Shown here piece after piece: positions 56,001 through 64,000 of a stretch of DNA of 64,000 nt. Where the stretch lies: contig CM028338.1 in the NCBI GenBank assembly GCA_016647705.1, positions 33,857,176 through 33,921,175 of the forward strand. Reading direction: 5' to 3'. The translations under genes were made by a program, and so were the position numbers. The notes beneath the pieces are model-generated. The model made no database searches and was not told the origin of the DNA. It saw only the letters and a program-made list of their open reading frames with translations. Position 1 is the first letter of the stretch; each line of letters starts with the position of its first letter. This DNA comes from Eucommia ulmoides (lineage: Eukaryota; Streptophyta; Magnoliopsida; Garryales; Eucommiaceae).

Positions 56001-59000
56001 TGGTACGATCCATGATAAGGTAATAAAATCTTCTTTGTCATAATTCAAGTCTTGGCAATGCCCATAGTTCTTTGACATTTGGGTCAGTTTGCACGTTTTT
56101 TTTTTCCTTTGCTTTTTTTTTTTTTTTCATGAATGTTATGCCAAGTTTTTGGATTCTATCCATTGTGACCTAGAGGTCCCGGGTTACAATGCGTATGTCG
56201 ACCCTCCCAAGACCCCGCAATGATAGGAGCGTTCGTGAATTGGGCTGCCCTTTCTTCGAGAGCTTGCAGGAGGGAGAGCCACTCCTTTGGTAGGAGGGAG
56301 AGCCACTCCTTTGGTAGGAGGCCTTGTTAAAGTTCTAAAAGAATTAATTACTACCAAATGTTTAAACAATTTATTCAATGGTGTTCCTGGTAATTTATAG
56401 CTTCACCCTAGATGATGTATTAAAATTAAGATCCTGATAAATTTTATACTTTTAACCTTGTATTATCAACTCTATATAAAATTATCAGAAAATCTATATA
56501 TACTCTATGTAAAGGGACACTGGGACAGCATGGGTAGGTTGTTATTTTTGTTGTCTCCTAATTTTATTTATTTTTTATTTAAATTATTAACAAGTATTAT
56601 TAATTATTAAAAGAAAAAAAGAAAAAAAGAAAACTTTTACTGAAAAAATTAGGTTTTATATAATTTTCTACTATTGTTATGTGATTTTTTTATCCTACTA
56701 TAAAGTTATTTAGTTTTTAATTAACTTAATTTTTAGTCCTTACTAATATTTTATTTAACTACAACTATGATGTCAAATAGAAATTCAACATCTTGTTAAT
56801 ATCAACTTAATTGGTTCATTATAGATTCATTCTAGAGGATTAGAAACTCGTTTCAACAATTTTAAAATAAAGAGAAAAACATGAGGATAAGAAAACATAC
56901 GGGACTTATTTCAAGGATATTCTAATAATTTCCCCAAGAATCTAAAGAATGCACACAAGTGCCTCAAATTCTAGTTTCAACGTAGGAACCCTAAGGGTGC
57001 ATTTGAGTAAGGGATTTGGATGAGAGATTTAACTTGGAATGAAGTCCTTTGTGTGGGTACTATTAGAGGGGATTTGTAAAATACCCTCGAATTTTAAGGT
57101 GGAATTTGAAAGAAGGGTGAAGAAGATTTTCAAATCCCTTCTAAATAGGTGTTTTTATTGAAATCACTCCAAAGAGGGATTTCACTTCTCCAGTAGGTAT
57201 AATTAAAATTATATTACTGTTATAGGTATAAAAATTATATTATTAAATTACTAAAATAAAAATTATATTATGGAAAAATTAGAGAAAACCCCATTTTTAC
57301 CATTAAAATTTAAATGGGTCACTACTTACAAGTTTATATTGAAAAAACACCACCTATATATTTATTATTTAAGATAAATCTAAATACATGTTCTCTCATT
57401 ACATTAACAACAATATAATAAATAAGGGGATGCAAATGTTACTGTGTAACAACAATATTAATAGCAACATAATGAATAGGGGGATGCAAATGTTGTTATA
57501 CAACAACAATGTCAACAACAAGATAATGAATGAGAATGTAAAAGTTACTGTACGGCAACAATTATCCTATGTCAATTGGGTTTTTCTCATGGCTACACGG
57601 GTATAAGAATCTATTAGTGATGGGACTTTGGCCCATTATAAAATACCCATGTATTACAACAACGACGACAACTAAGACTTTGTCCCACTTATGTAGAGTC
57701 GGCTACATGAATTCATTTACACCATCGAGATCGATTAAGGGTTATTCCCTCTGTCAGGTTTAATGTCGCCAAATCATTTCTAATAGTCTCGTCCAACATC
57801 TTCTTAGGTTCATAGGTCTTCTTACGTCTTCTTTTATTAAAATTAAATGGATTTCAAAATTTTGTGTACAAATATTTGCCTATCTAAACAAGTGAATTAT
57901 GAAATTACACAATCAAATTCTTCATTTAAAATGGTTATCCAAAGAAGGAGTTTGTAAACGATGGAATTTCAAAATCCAGAATTTTGAAATCTCATCATTT
58001 ACAAATTTCAAATCCCTTACCTAAACACACCATAAATTCCAAATCCCTTACCCAAACACACCATAAATGAATTTTTTTCATTTCGGCATTGAACAATCGT
58101 TAATTTTGGTTTATGATTCTAGATCAATTTTTTGGACGCTTTTCGAGATTTTCTGTTCATAGATATAAAACTTTTCCTTGAAAAATACGATTGGATTAGT
58201 GAGTTCCTATTTGACAGTCGACATACTACTGGGAACCTTTTCTGGTGTTTCTGTTCCCGGAATTATGTGTTTTCTATCAGAAAACTGGGAACAGAAACAG
58301 AAATACATGAACAAAGAAAAAAAAAATGTTCGTCTCGCAGATTCTTAGATAAATATTGTGGGAAAACATAATTTTCCTCACATTTTTGTTTCCATTCCCA
58401 GATTTGTGACGACAAAAACCAAAACCCAGGAATAAAAACTGTAGACAAACTCCTTCATGCATATAGTTTGGCTGATATCTCTCTCTGTTCATTTTTTTTC
58501 ACAGCGCTGGTATATCAATTGGCAGTGAAATGTCGGGTGGAATCTCAAACATAACCATTGAGAATATCCTCGTATGGAACTCGCGAAGGGCCGTCCGAAT
58601 CAAAACCAGCCCCGGACGAGGCGGGTTTGTTCAAAACATAACCTATAGGAACCTTACCCTAGACAATGTCCGTGTCGGAATCATGATAAAAACAGACTAT
58701 GGTGAACACCCCGACGAAGGGTATGACCCTAAAGCCCTACCCATTATTAAGGACATAAGCTTTGAGGGCATTTACGGTAATGGCGTACGTATTCCGGCAC
58801 GGATCTATGGAAGCCGAGAAATTCCTGTGAGAAATGTCAGTTTTAGGGACATGAGTGTGGGCATAACCTACAAAAAGAAGCGTATTTTTCAGTGCTCTTT
58901 TGTAGAAGGCCGTGTTATTGGAAGGATTTTTCCTGCTCCGTGTGAAGATCTTGATCTTTACGATGAACGGGGGAAGTTGATTAGACAATCGACAGTAAAT

Positions 59001-59036
59001 AATAACAACGATACAGATACTGATGATGAAATTTGA
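53059..59036 (+). CDS. Membrane-anchored polygalacturonase-like protein (GH28), five exons, 489 residues
   Basis: Exons: 53059-53472, 53578-53698, 54432-54680, 55866-56019 and 58505-59036. All introns are GT/AG, and phases join without a stop to give 1470 nt. GH28 enzymes hydrolyse the alpha-1,4-galacturonan of pectin in the cell wall. Residues 27-43 are one hydrophobic segment after a basic N-terminus, suggesting a type II anchor or uncleaved signal. The pectate-lyase-like beta-helix starts near residue 75 (DFGAVGDG). Motifs: ITGHNGTINGQG, NTDGIDPDS (255-263, catalytic Asp), GDDGVAIKSG (277-286, Asp pair) and RIKT (344-347). The classical GHG site reads GSEMSGG (319-325), as in one plant clade of GH28 relatives, so activity on plain polygalacturonan is uncertain. 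The tail is Asn/Asp-rich. Confidence 0.92.
54023..54344. mobile_element. Tourist-like MITE in intron 2 (TSD TTA)
   Basis: 322 bp. Ends AGGCCTATTTGGTTATC and, reversed, GGGCCTGTTTGGTTGTC. TTA at 54020-54022 and 54345-54347 fits PIF/Harbinger insertion. Same family as 62823-63093. Confidence 0.75.
55460..55571 (-). mobile_element. tRNA-derived SINE fragment in intron 3
   Basis: On the minus strand: GTAAGGTCACGGATTCAAAT (a B-box-like tRNA segment), then AACCTCTCTGTATATAGGGA, GGGCTAAGGTTGCATACATC and CCCCAGACCCCC, the layout of the widespread plant Au-type SINE. Degenerate. Confidence 0.65.
56163..56257 (+). mobile_element. tRNA-derived SINE fragment in intron 4
   Basis: TGTGACCTAGAGGTCCCGGG with TTACAATGC resembles the B-box region, and ACCCTCCCAAGACCCCGCAA with TTGGGCTGCCCTTT the 3' part of the Au-type SINE; the middle is deleted. 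Confidence 0.65.
56266..56323. repeat. Direct repeat of a 28-bp unit
   Basis: AGGAGGGAGAGCCACTCCTT plus TGGT appears twice, then a partial third copy, just after the SINE piece. Confidence 0.8.
57405..57560. repeat. Tandem repeat of about 58 bp
   Basis: Nearly three units of AATAAGGGGATGCAAATGTT followed by ACTGTGTAACAACAATATTA-type text. Confidence 0.75.
57640..57840 (+). mobile_element. SINE-like segment
   Basis: ACAACAACGACGACAACTAA followed by GACTTTGTCCCACTTATGTA, GAGTCGGCTACATGAATTC and TCGATTAAGGGTTATTCCCT resembles a family of short repeats common in plant genomes. No clear tRNA head is seen. Confidence 0.45.
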
Positions 59037-61218
59037 GAAGACATTTTTATTGATTCTTTGATCATTTCAATATCCGACAACCAAAAAAAAAAAAGCAAGT
59101 TTTTGAGGTTGATTTCGGAGAATTGATCTGGGTTTTAAGCTGGCTTGAGCAAAGGTTGTACTTCCTTTGTTGAATGGGGTTCTGTTTTTGGCGGTTTAAA
59201 CCTCATAAGATGTTTGCTTTTACAACCCGTTTTCGTCATTGTCAAGCTGTGGCGTATATGGAGGAAGGACGGAATTGGGATCTGGCATGAACGATCAAGT
59301 TGTCCGGAGAATCGGAGATCGATTAGATCGCAAGTTCTGCTAGTAAATTATGCCTCTCTATATTTCAGAGATCTGATGTCAGAGTGGCTATGGCGCATAT
59401 TGCAGCCCAGGGCATGACCTTTTGGCGTTGGTTTAGTCTTTAATATGGTTAATGCAAACTAATTTAATATGTATATGTCTTTTATCTTTGTTCTCTTTTT
59501 GCTCTAGCTATTTAGGTAAATAATCTTGGTTTAGTGTGACGGTAGACCTTGTCCAATATTTGTTATTGTAGCATCATTGCTTACCCGGGACCCATTTATT
59601 GTATTTATTGATTTAGTTTGCGTTTATTTTAGTATTTTTTTGTAATCGGATGTGATTATGTCTCTTCGAGTATAGTGATATTTTATGTGTCGTTTTTATA
59701 TTCTTATGCAAGTTATGTGGGAAGATATTCTTGACTCTATACCACCGGACATGCATTTTAGGTACCGAGAAATTCGGCCGTGATATTGAGCAACATTGTT
59801 TTGTTTTGTTTTTTATATAGTTTTCTATTTAATATTTCTTTATATATATATATATATATATATATTGTTCTCTCTTTGGACAATTTACTTTTTGGTCTTT
59901 AATAGTATTGTGAGTGACTTCAAATACGGCAAACAATAAAAATTCAAGAAGTTGTTTTGCCTGTCTTTTTTGAAGCCATTTGTTAAATTTACTTTCTAGT
60001 GCCCTAAATTTTTAGAGAGGAAAAATTTAATTGCATATATGAATCAATCACAATCTAAATTTGTTATGCGAAGCTGATACAAGTGTTAGAAGAGACTGCC
60101 TTTGGTGCGAATTGAAATTACTCTAGTAATGAAATAGAATAATTCTTATCATTCTTATGTTTAGTGACAAAAGAAATTAGATACCGTATTGGAATGACTA
60201 TTATATTTCAATGTTAAGTTAACATTGAAAATAAATCAGGAATGGAATACAAATATAGAATTAAATTTTCACTTGAAAAACATATAATTTTTTATTTTTA
60301 TTTTTTAAAATAGAAAATATTCAAACATAAATCAAATGAAATTTTAGATAACAAGTACATATATATATATAAGAGAAGAAGAAGAGGAGGGAGGCGGTGG
60401 ACAGGAGGAGGAGGAGGACTGGCGGGGGGTGGGCGATGGCGTTACTGGCGAGGTGGGGGGTACCAATAGGGGGTTGGGGGGTTAGTTAGAAAATGAGATA
60501 GAGGGGGAGGAGCAAATCTGACGTTGACAGTTGGCCCCAGATTCTCGCCGGAGAAGATGGTGTAAGAAAGAAAGAGGGGAGACGACAACGTTGTTGTTCG
60601 GTTCGGTGGTGGTAGTTCGCTTCAGCGATGGTGTTGTTCGGTTTGGCGGTGGTGTTCTTCGATGGTGATAGAGAAGAATTGTGATATGATTAATTTAAGA
60701 GAGGAGAGGAGAAGATCAGAAAGGGAGACGAGAAGGGTTCTGGATAATTTTCGTGTCCCTTTTTAATTCAACACCATAAGACTTTATACCAACAAGACCA
60801 CAACTATCTAGAGAGAGAGAGACTCAACCCACATACATGCAAAAACCCACGTAAAACACAACTTCCAAATACTATAAACTACCTAGACCACTCTCTACAC
60901 AAGTAGAGAAAAACACAACCACCCATTACGTAAACTACCATACACTGCCAAGACCCATTGCCAACTACACATCTAGGGAGAGAAAATACAATAGAACACA
61001 AGACCCACATGCAAGACTCACATAACCAACGTGAATGGCCATATCAAATTGCAAGAAAAAAATGTGTCAATGATCTTTCATGTAATAGTACAAAAAATTA
61101 GACAAGTCATTTTTGCATCATATGAAATTCCTGTGGTTTCATTGAGAATATCAAGAATGTCTGGTAACAAATCAATCTAGAAAATGCAGTTTTTTCTTCA
61201 GCGTTTATGAGACACTAA
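59037..61218. other. Intergenic region including 3' UTR, no gene seen
   Basis: The first 400-450 bp are probably 3' UTR of the upstream gene. An (AT)n tract lies at 59840-59865. Bases 60371-60760 are unusually G-rich on the plus strand (GAGGAGGAGGAGGACTGGCG), followed by AC-rich text (60800-61000). Short frames such as 59145-59417 show no domain. Confidence 0.6.
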
Positions 61219-62168
61219 CGGCATGTTTGGTTGGACGGAATAGAATGAGGGTGGAATGGAATGGAAGAAGGAATGGAATAGAATCACTATTCTATTCTCT
61301 TGTTTAGTTTGTATGGAATGAAAAAAGGAATAGAATAGTTCAATATAATAAAATTTCTATTTTGCCCTTATAAAATTATTATTCAATTCTCTTCTTGGTT
61401 GGTTATAATAAAATTTTATTATATTTCGCTATTCTATTCTTTTCTTCATTTTATTATATTTCACTATTCAACTCAATTTTAAGTTTTCGTTCTCTAATTT
61501 CTATTTTTGTTCTCAATTTTCAGTTTTTATTCTTTAATTTCTGTTTTTATTCTCAATTTTCAGTTTTCTTTTTCAATTTTCCGTTCTCTAATTTTCTATT
61601 TTTTGTTCTCAATTTTCGGTTTCCGTTCTTAATTTTCTATTATCTAATTTTATGTTTTTGTTCTCAATTTTCTGTTTCTATTCTCTAATTTTATGTTTTT
61701 GTTCTCAATTTCAGTTTATATTCTCAATTTTCTATTTCTGTTATCAATTTTCTGTTCTCTAATTTTATGTTTTTGTTCTCAATTTTTAATTTATGTTCTC
61801 AATTTCCTGTTCTCTAATTTTCTGTTTTTGTTCTCAATTTTCTAGTTCTGTTCTCAAGTTTTTATTCTCAATATTCTATTTCTATTTTCAACTTTCTGTT
61901 CTCTAATTTCAATTTATGTTATCTAATTTCTATTTTTATTCTCAATTTTCAAGGATTTAATTATAAGGGTTATCATGTAATTTAAGATATTGATTTTATT
62001 GGGTTGGAATCCGATTCCATCCCATCTCAAATAGAATCTCATTCCATCCAATTTCATTCCAATGGAATCACAAAAAGTGATTCCATTAGAGAACCAAACA
62101 ACGGAATAGAAATTGAGGACGGAATGCGATTCCATTCCGCCCTCGATTCCATCCAACCAAACATGCCG
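61219..62168. mobile_element. PIF/Harbinger-type TIR element (TSD TAA)
   Basis: 950 bp. The ends CGGCATGTTTGGTTGGACGG and, reversed, CGGCATGTTTGGTTGGATGG start an inverted repeat of about 40 bp rich in GGAATGGAAT. TAA flanks it at 61216-61218 and 62169-62171. The interior has no transposase and is dominated by the repeat at 61480-61950. Confidence 0.82.
61480..61950. repeat. Degenerate tandem repeat of about 20 bp
   Basis: More than twenty units of TTCTCAATTTTCTGTTTTTG-type text, often in pairs that alternate TTCTCAATTTT and TTCTCTAATTT. Coding potential read through it is an artefact. Confidence 0.85.
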
Positions 62169-62307
62169 TAAAAGAGTGTATGGTTACACAGAATTGGGAC
62201 GTCATCATTGAAACCAAATCTCAACACAGTTTTTAACCTTTCTTTTTTACATTCAATGTTTCTAATCGCATTTTCGAGGCTCCCATTTCGTGCTTTCCAA
62301 ATGAGAC

Positions 62308-62521
62308 CTAAACAACTTTCAGTTCCTTGAGCCAGGCCGTGTGCAACGGGCATGGATCTGGTTTTCCTTGTGCCAACGCCGCCTCAGACAATGAATAAAA
62401 CCAACCGTTTCTCCATTTAAACTGCAAGCACAGGCAAAGCCAAACTCAATAATAATAAAGTGCAGCCCAGTGACTGACTGAAGGGTTCCGCCATTGTAGA
62501 ATCTGGGGAGGATAAATAATA

Positions 62522-62558
<37 letters not shown>

Positions 62559-64000
62559 CAATCCATCAATTCATATAAATCGGGTTTTTGTACCTCTTTA
62601 ACTGCAGTTGGGAAGTGAGCAACCGCCCTTGAATAAGCACACAACCTCTCCTCCATTGCGTCCTCGAAAACTATACCCTTCTTTTCTGCGGCTGCTGACG
62701 CCAGCTCAGCGATTAGACTCGACACCTAAAACCATAGATTTCGATTAGGTGGACCCCACTTGAATATAACAGGACCCAGATGGATTAACGGTCTCAGATT
62801 GCAATAGACAGACAATTATTAAGGGCCGTTTGGCTGTCTAAATTATCTTATTTTAAATGAATAAATTGTATATTCTCCAGTTACATATGATTTAACTTAC
62901 GCGATTATTTCAGTTTAAGTTAAATTTTTAAGCTATATTTTTACTCTACACGAAAACAGTTAGCTATCTAAACGGTTAGCCATCTAATATAAGCATATTT
63001 AATTTTTACACTCAAACGCTAAACCATAACAGTTGATACATTGAAATTGAAAAATAATAAAATTTGCGAATTGAGGGACAACCAAACCGGACCTAAATTG
63101 AAAGAAATTGAGATACACTTATATATCGATTACCTCGGCACGATATTCCTTTTCTACAATGCCTACGGTTGCTCCTTGATGCCGAGCTCCAACAAGCATG
63201 AATGCGCATATCCATATGAGCTTCTCCAACATTTGTTTTTCAAATGCTTCTTTATCAAGAACCTTTATAAAACCACAAAAAATATCGAAATTTGAATATT
63301 TCCAATTGAAAAATGGGCCTATTTTGTTTGCAATTGCAAAACTGTTTTATTTCATTACCAGTCCAATCATATTTTCAAACTGCAAACCAAACAAACCGAT
63401 CATTTTGTATCTCTAAATGTGTCCGTGCGAATGGTTAACATTTCGGAGGAATATATTGCAAATCAAACTGTTTATTTGAGGAATATATTAATCAATTCTC
63501 ATTATCTCGAACACACAAGACACATTTTCAATCCACCACACAAGACACATTCCCTCTTCTCTCACATTTTTCAAAATTTTCAATCAGCCAAATCAGATCT
63601 TTTTTTCCTTTAAACAAATTATTAATGAAAATTGTTTTAGAAAATTTTCTTTAGCCAAACAAAACAAGTTTTCACAATTTCCGGAATAGTACTAAAATTT
63701 TCAGAAGTCTATTATGGAGTTGTAAACCAAACAAGACCTAAATCACTTGGGAGTTAATTTAACTTATTAGGAGGAAAAAAGAATATATGGATGTTAATCC
63801 CGCGTGGAAGCTCTTAATAAAAAGGGCAGCTCCCACTATGCACGGGGTCTGGGGAAGGGTAGGACCAAAAGAAGAGAGAATAAGAAGCTAAAACTATTTA
63901 TTTACCTTGCAAGAAAGGCCGCCAGCCTGTAATCTTCCGGCAACAGCCGACGCCCACTTTCCATAAGCGGCTGTTAATCCCTCCGGATTAGTATCCGTTT
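62308..64000 (-). CDS. C-terminal part of a ketopantoate-reductase-like oxidoreductase (partial, four exons)
   Basis: Minus-strand exons: 64000(or beyond)-63906, 63262-63134, 62725-62594 and 62421-62308, all phase 0, with stop TAG at 62310-62308. Donors read GTAAAT, GTAATC and GTACAA; acceptors end AAG, TAG and CAG. They join to 155 residues: TDTNPEGLTAAYGKWASAVA, then KQMLEKLIWICAFMLVGARH, VSSLIAELASAAAEKKGI, and the end FYSLSEAALAQGKPDPCPLH with LKELKVV. The helical pattern with a W-x-KL-like LEKLIW motif and the EVSSLIAELASAA helix recalls the C-terminal domain of PanE/ApbA-type NADPH oxidoreductases. The Rossmann part lies right of the window. The substrate is unknown. The gene model is strong; the family call is moderate. 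Confidence 0.75.
62476..62515 (-). mobile_element. Possible SINE 3' remnant in the last intron
   Basis: GGTTCCGCCATTGTAGAATC with TGGGGAGGATA resembles GGCTTCCGCCATTGAAGG with TGGGGAAGAT at 55464-55496. Too short to be certain. Confidence 0.35.
62521..62557. repeat. (TAA)n microsatellite in an intron
   Basis: About eleven TAA units in the last intron of the minus-strand gene. Confidence 0.95.
62823..63093. mobile_element. Tourist-like MITE in an intron of the minus-strand gene (TSD TAA)
   Basis: 271 bp. Ends GGGCCGTTTGGCTGTC and, reversed, GGTCCGGTTTGGTTGTC. TAA at 62820-62822 and 63094-63096. Subterminal AATTGAGGGACAACC matches AATTGAAGGACAACC of 54023-54344. Confidence 0.75.
63317..63739. 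mobile_element. Possible third MITE of the same general type
   Basis: GGCCTATTTTGTTTGCAATT on the left and, reversed from the right, AGGTCTTGTTTGGTTTACAA form imperfect inverted ends. TAA follows the right end but no duplicate is seen on the left. Confidence 0.4.
63815..63868 (-). mobile_element. SINE 3' fragment near an exon
   Basis: On the minus strand CCTACCCTTCCCCAGACCCC followed by GTGCATAGTGGGAGCTGCCC is the conserved 3' half of an Au-type SINE. It lies about 40 bp from the exon ending at 63906. Confidence 0.6.

Larger units (their letters stand above)
56995..58063. mobile_element. Tourist-like TIR element in intron 4 (TSD TAA), with nested repeats
   Basis: Left end GGGTGCATTTGAGTAAGGGA; right end reversed TGGTGTGTTTGGGTAAGGGA. 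TAA at 56992-56994 and 58064-58066. The right end is present twice (58021-58033 and 58051-58063). The interior holds a 58-bp tandem repeat (57405-57560) and a SINE-like segment. Confidence 0.7.

Noticed and set aside
59145-59417. 90-codon frame downstream of the GH28 gene
   Set aside because: No domain, lies in the likely 3' UTR; treated as chance.
61395-61688. 97-codon frame rich in F, S and L
   Set aside because: Read through the TTCTCAATTTT tandem repeat of a TIR element.

Overview
The window looks like nuclear DNA of a flowering plant, probably a eudicot: low GC, introns with GT/AG borders, an intron-split plant-type GH28 gene, Athila- and Tat-type Ty3/gypsy retroelements, Sirevirus-like copia LTRs, an L1-type LINE, tRNA-derived SINE pieces and Tourist-like MITEs. 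The sequence does not let me name the species. No organellar, bacterial, rRNA or tRNA gene was seen.

Bases 1 to about 52380 are one nest of transposons built inside a single LINE. The LINE ORF2 is visible in three pieces (24563-26554, 42479-42656, 52255-52381) whose reading frame rejoins across the insertions; its 5' part must lie left of the window. Three large elements sit in it: an Athila-like element (1-24562, 5' end outside the window), a Tat-lineage element (26555-42478) and a large non-autonomous element (42657-52254, TSD GATAC). These were then invaded by further elements, mostly one family whose LTRs start TGATAGG and end CTACCA. That family is present as solo LTRs with exact target duplications (2115-3817, 5688-6980, 28624-30003, 45996-47710), one complete 5.2 kb copy (35682-40907) and two truncated copies (11708-16011 and, reversed, 16514-21076). 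Its members carry a tRNA-Asp-type primer site, at most a gag-like frame and a long conserved non-coding block; none has protease, reverse transcriptase or integrase. Other insertions are a 2.3 kb gypsy solo LTR, copia LTRs and TIR elements.

The most unusual signal is a cluster of near-palindromes (CACCGCTGCAGCGGTG, CCGCCTAGGCGG, CACCGCCGAGGCGGTG and relatives) in the U3 part of every TGATAGG-family LTR, just upstream of the TATA box where one is visible. The core differs between subfamilies but dyad symmetry is kept. A similar four-unit array, spaced about 51 bp, lies outside the LTRs inside one element.

Bases 52700-64000 are genic. A five-exon plus-strand gene (53059-59036) encodes a 489-residue membrane-anchored polygalacturonase-like GH28 protein. 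A minus-strand gene (62308 to beyond 64000) contributes its last four exons and resembles the C-terminal half of a ketopantoate-reductase-like oxidoreductase. Introns and the intergenic region hold TAA/TTA-flanked Tourist-like MITEs, SINE pieces and microsatellites.
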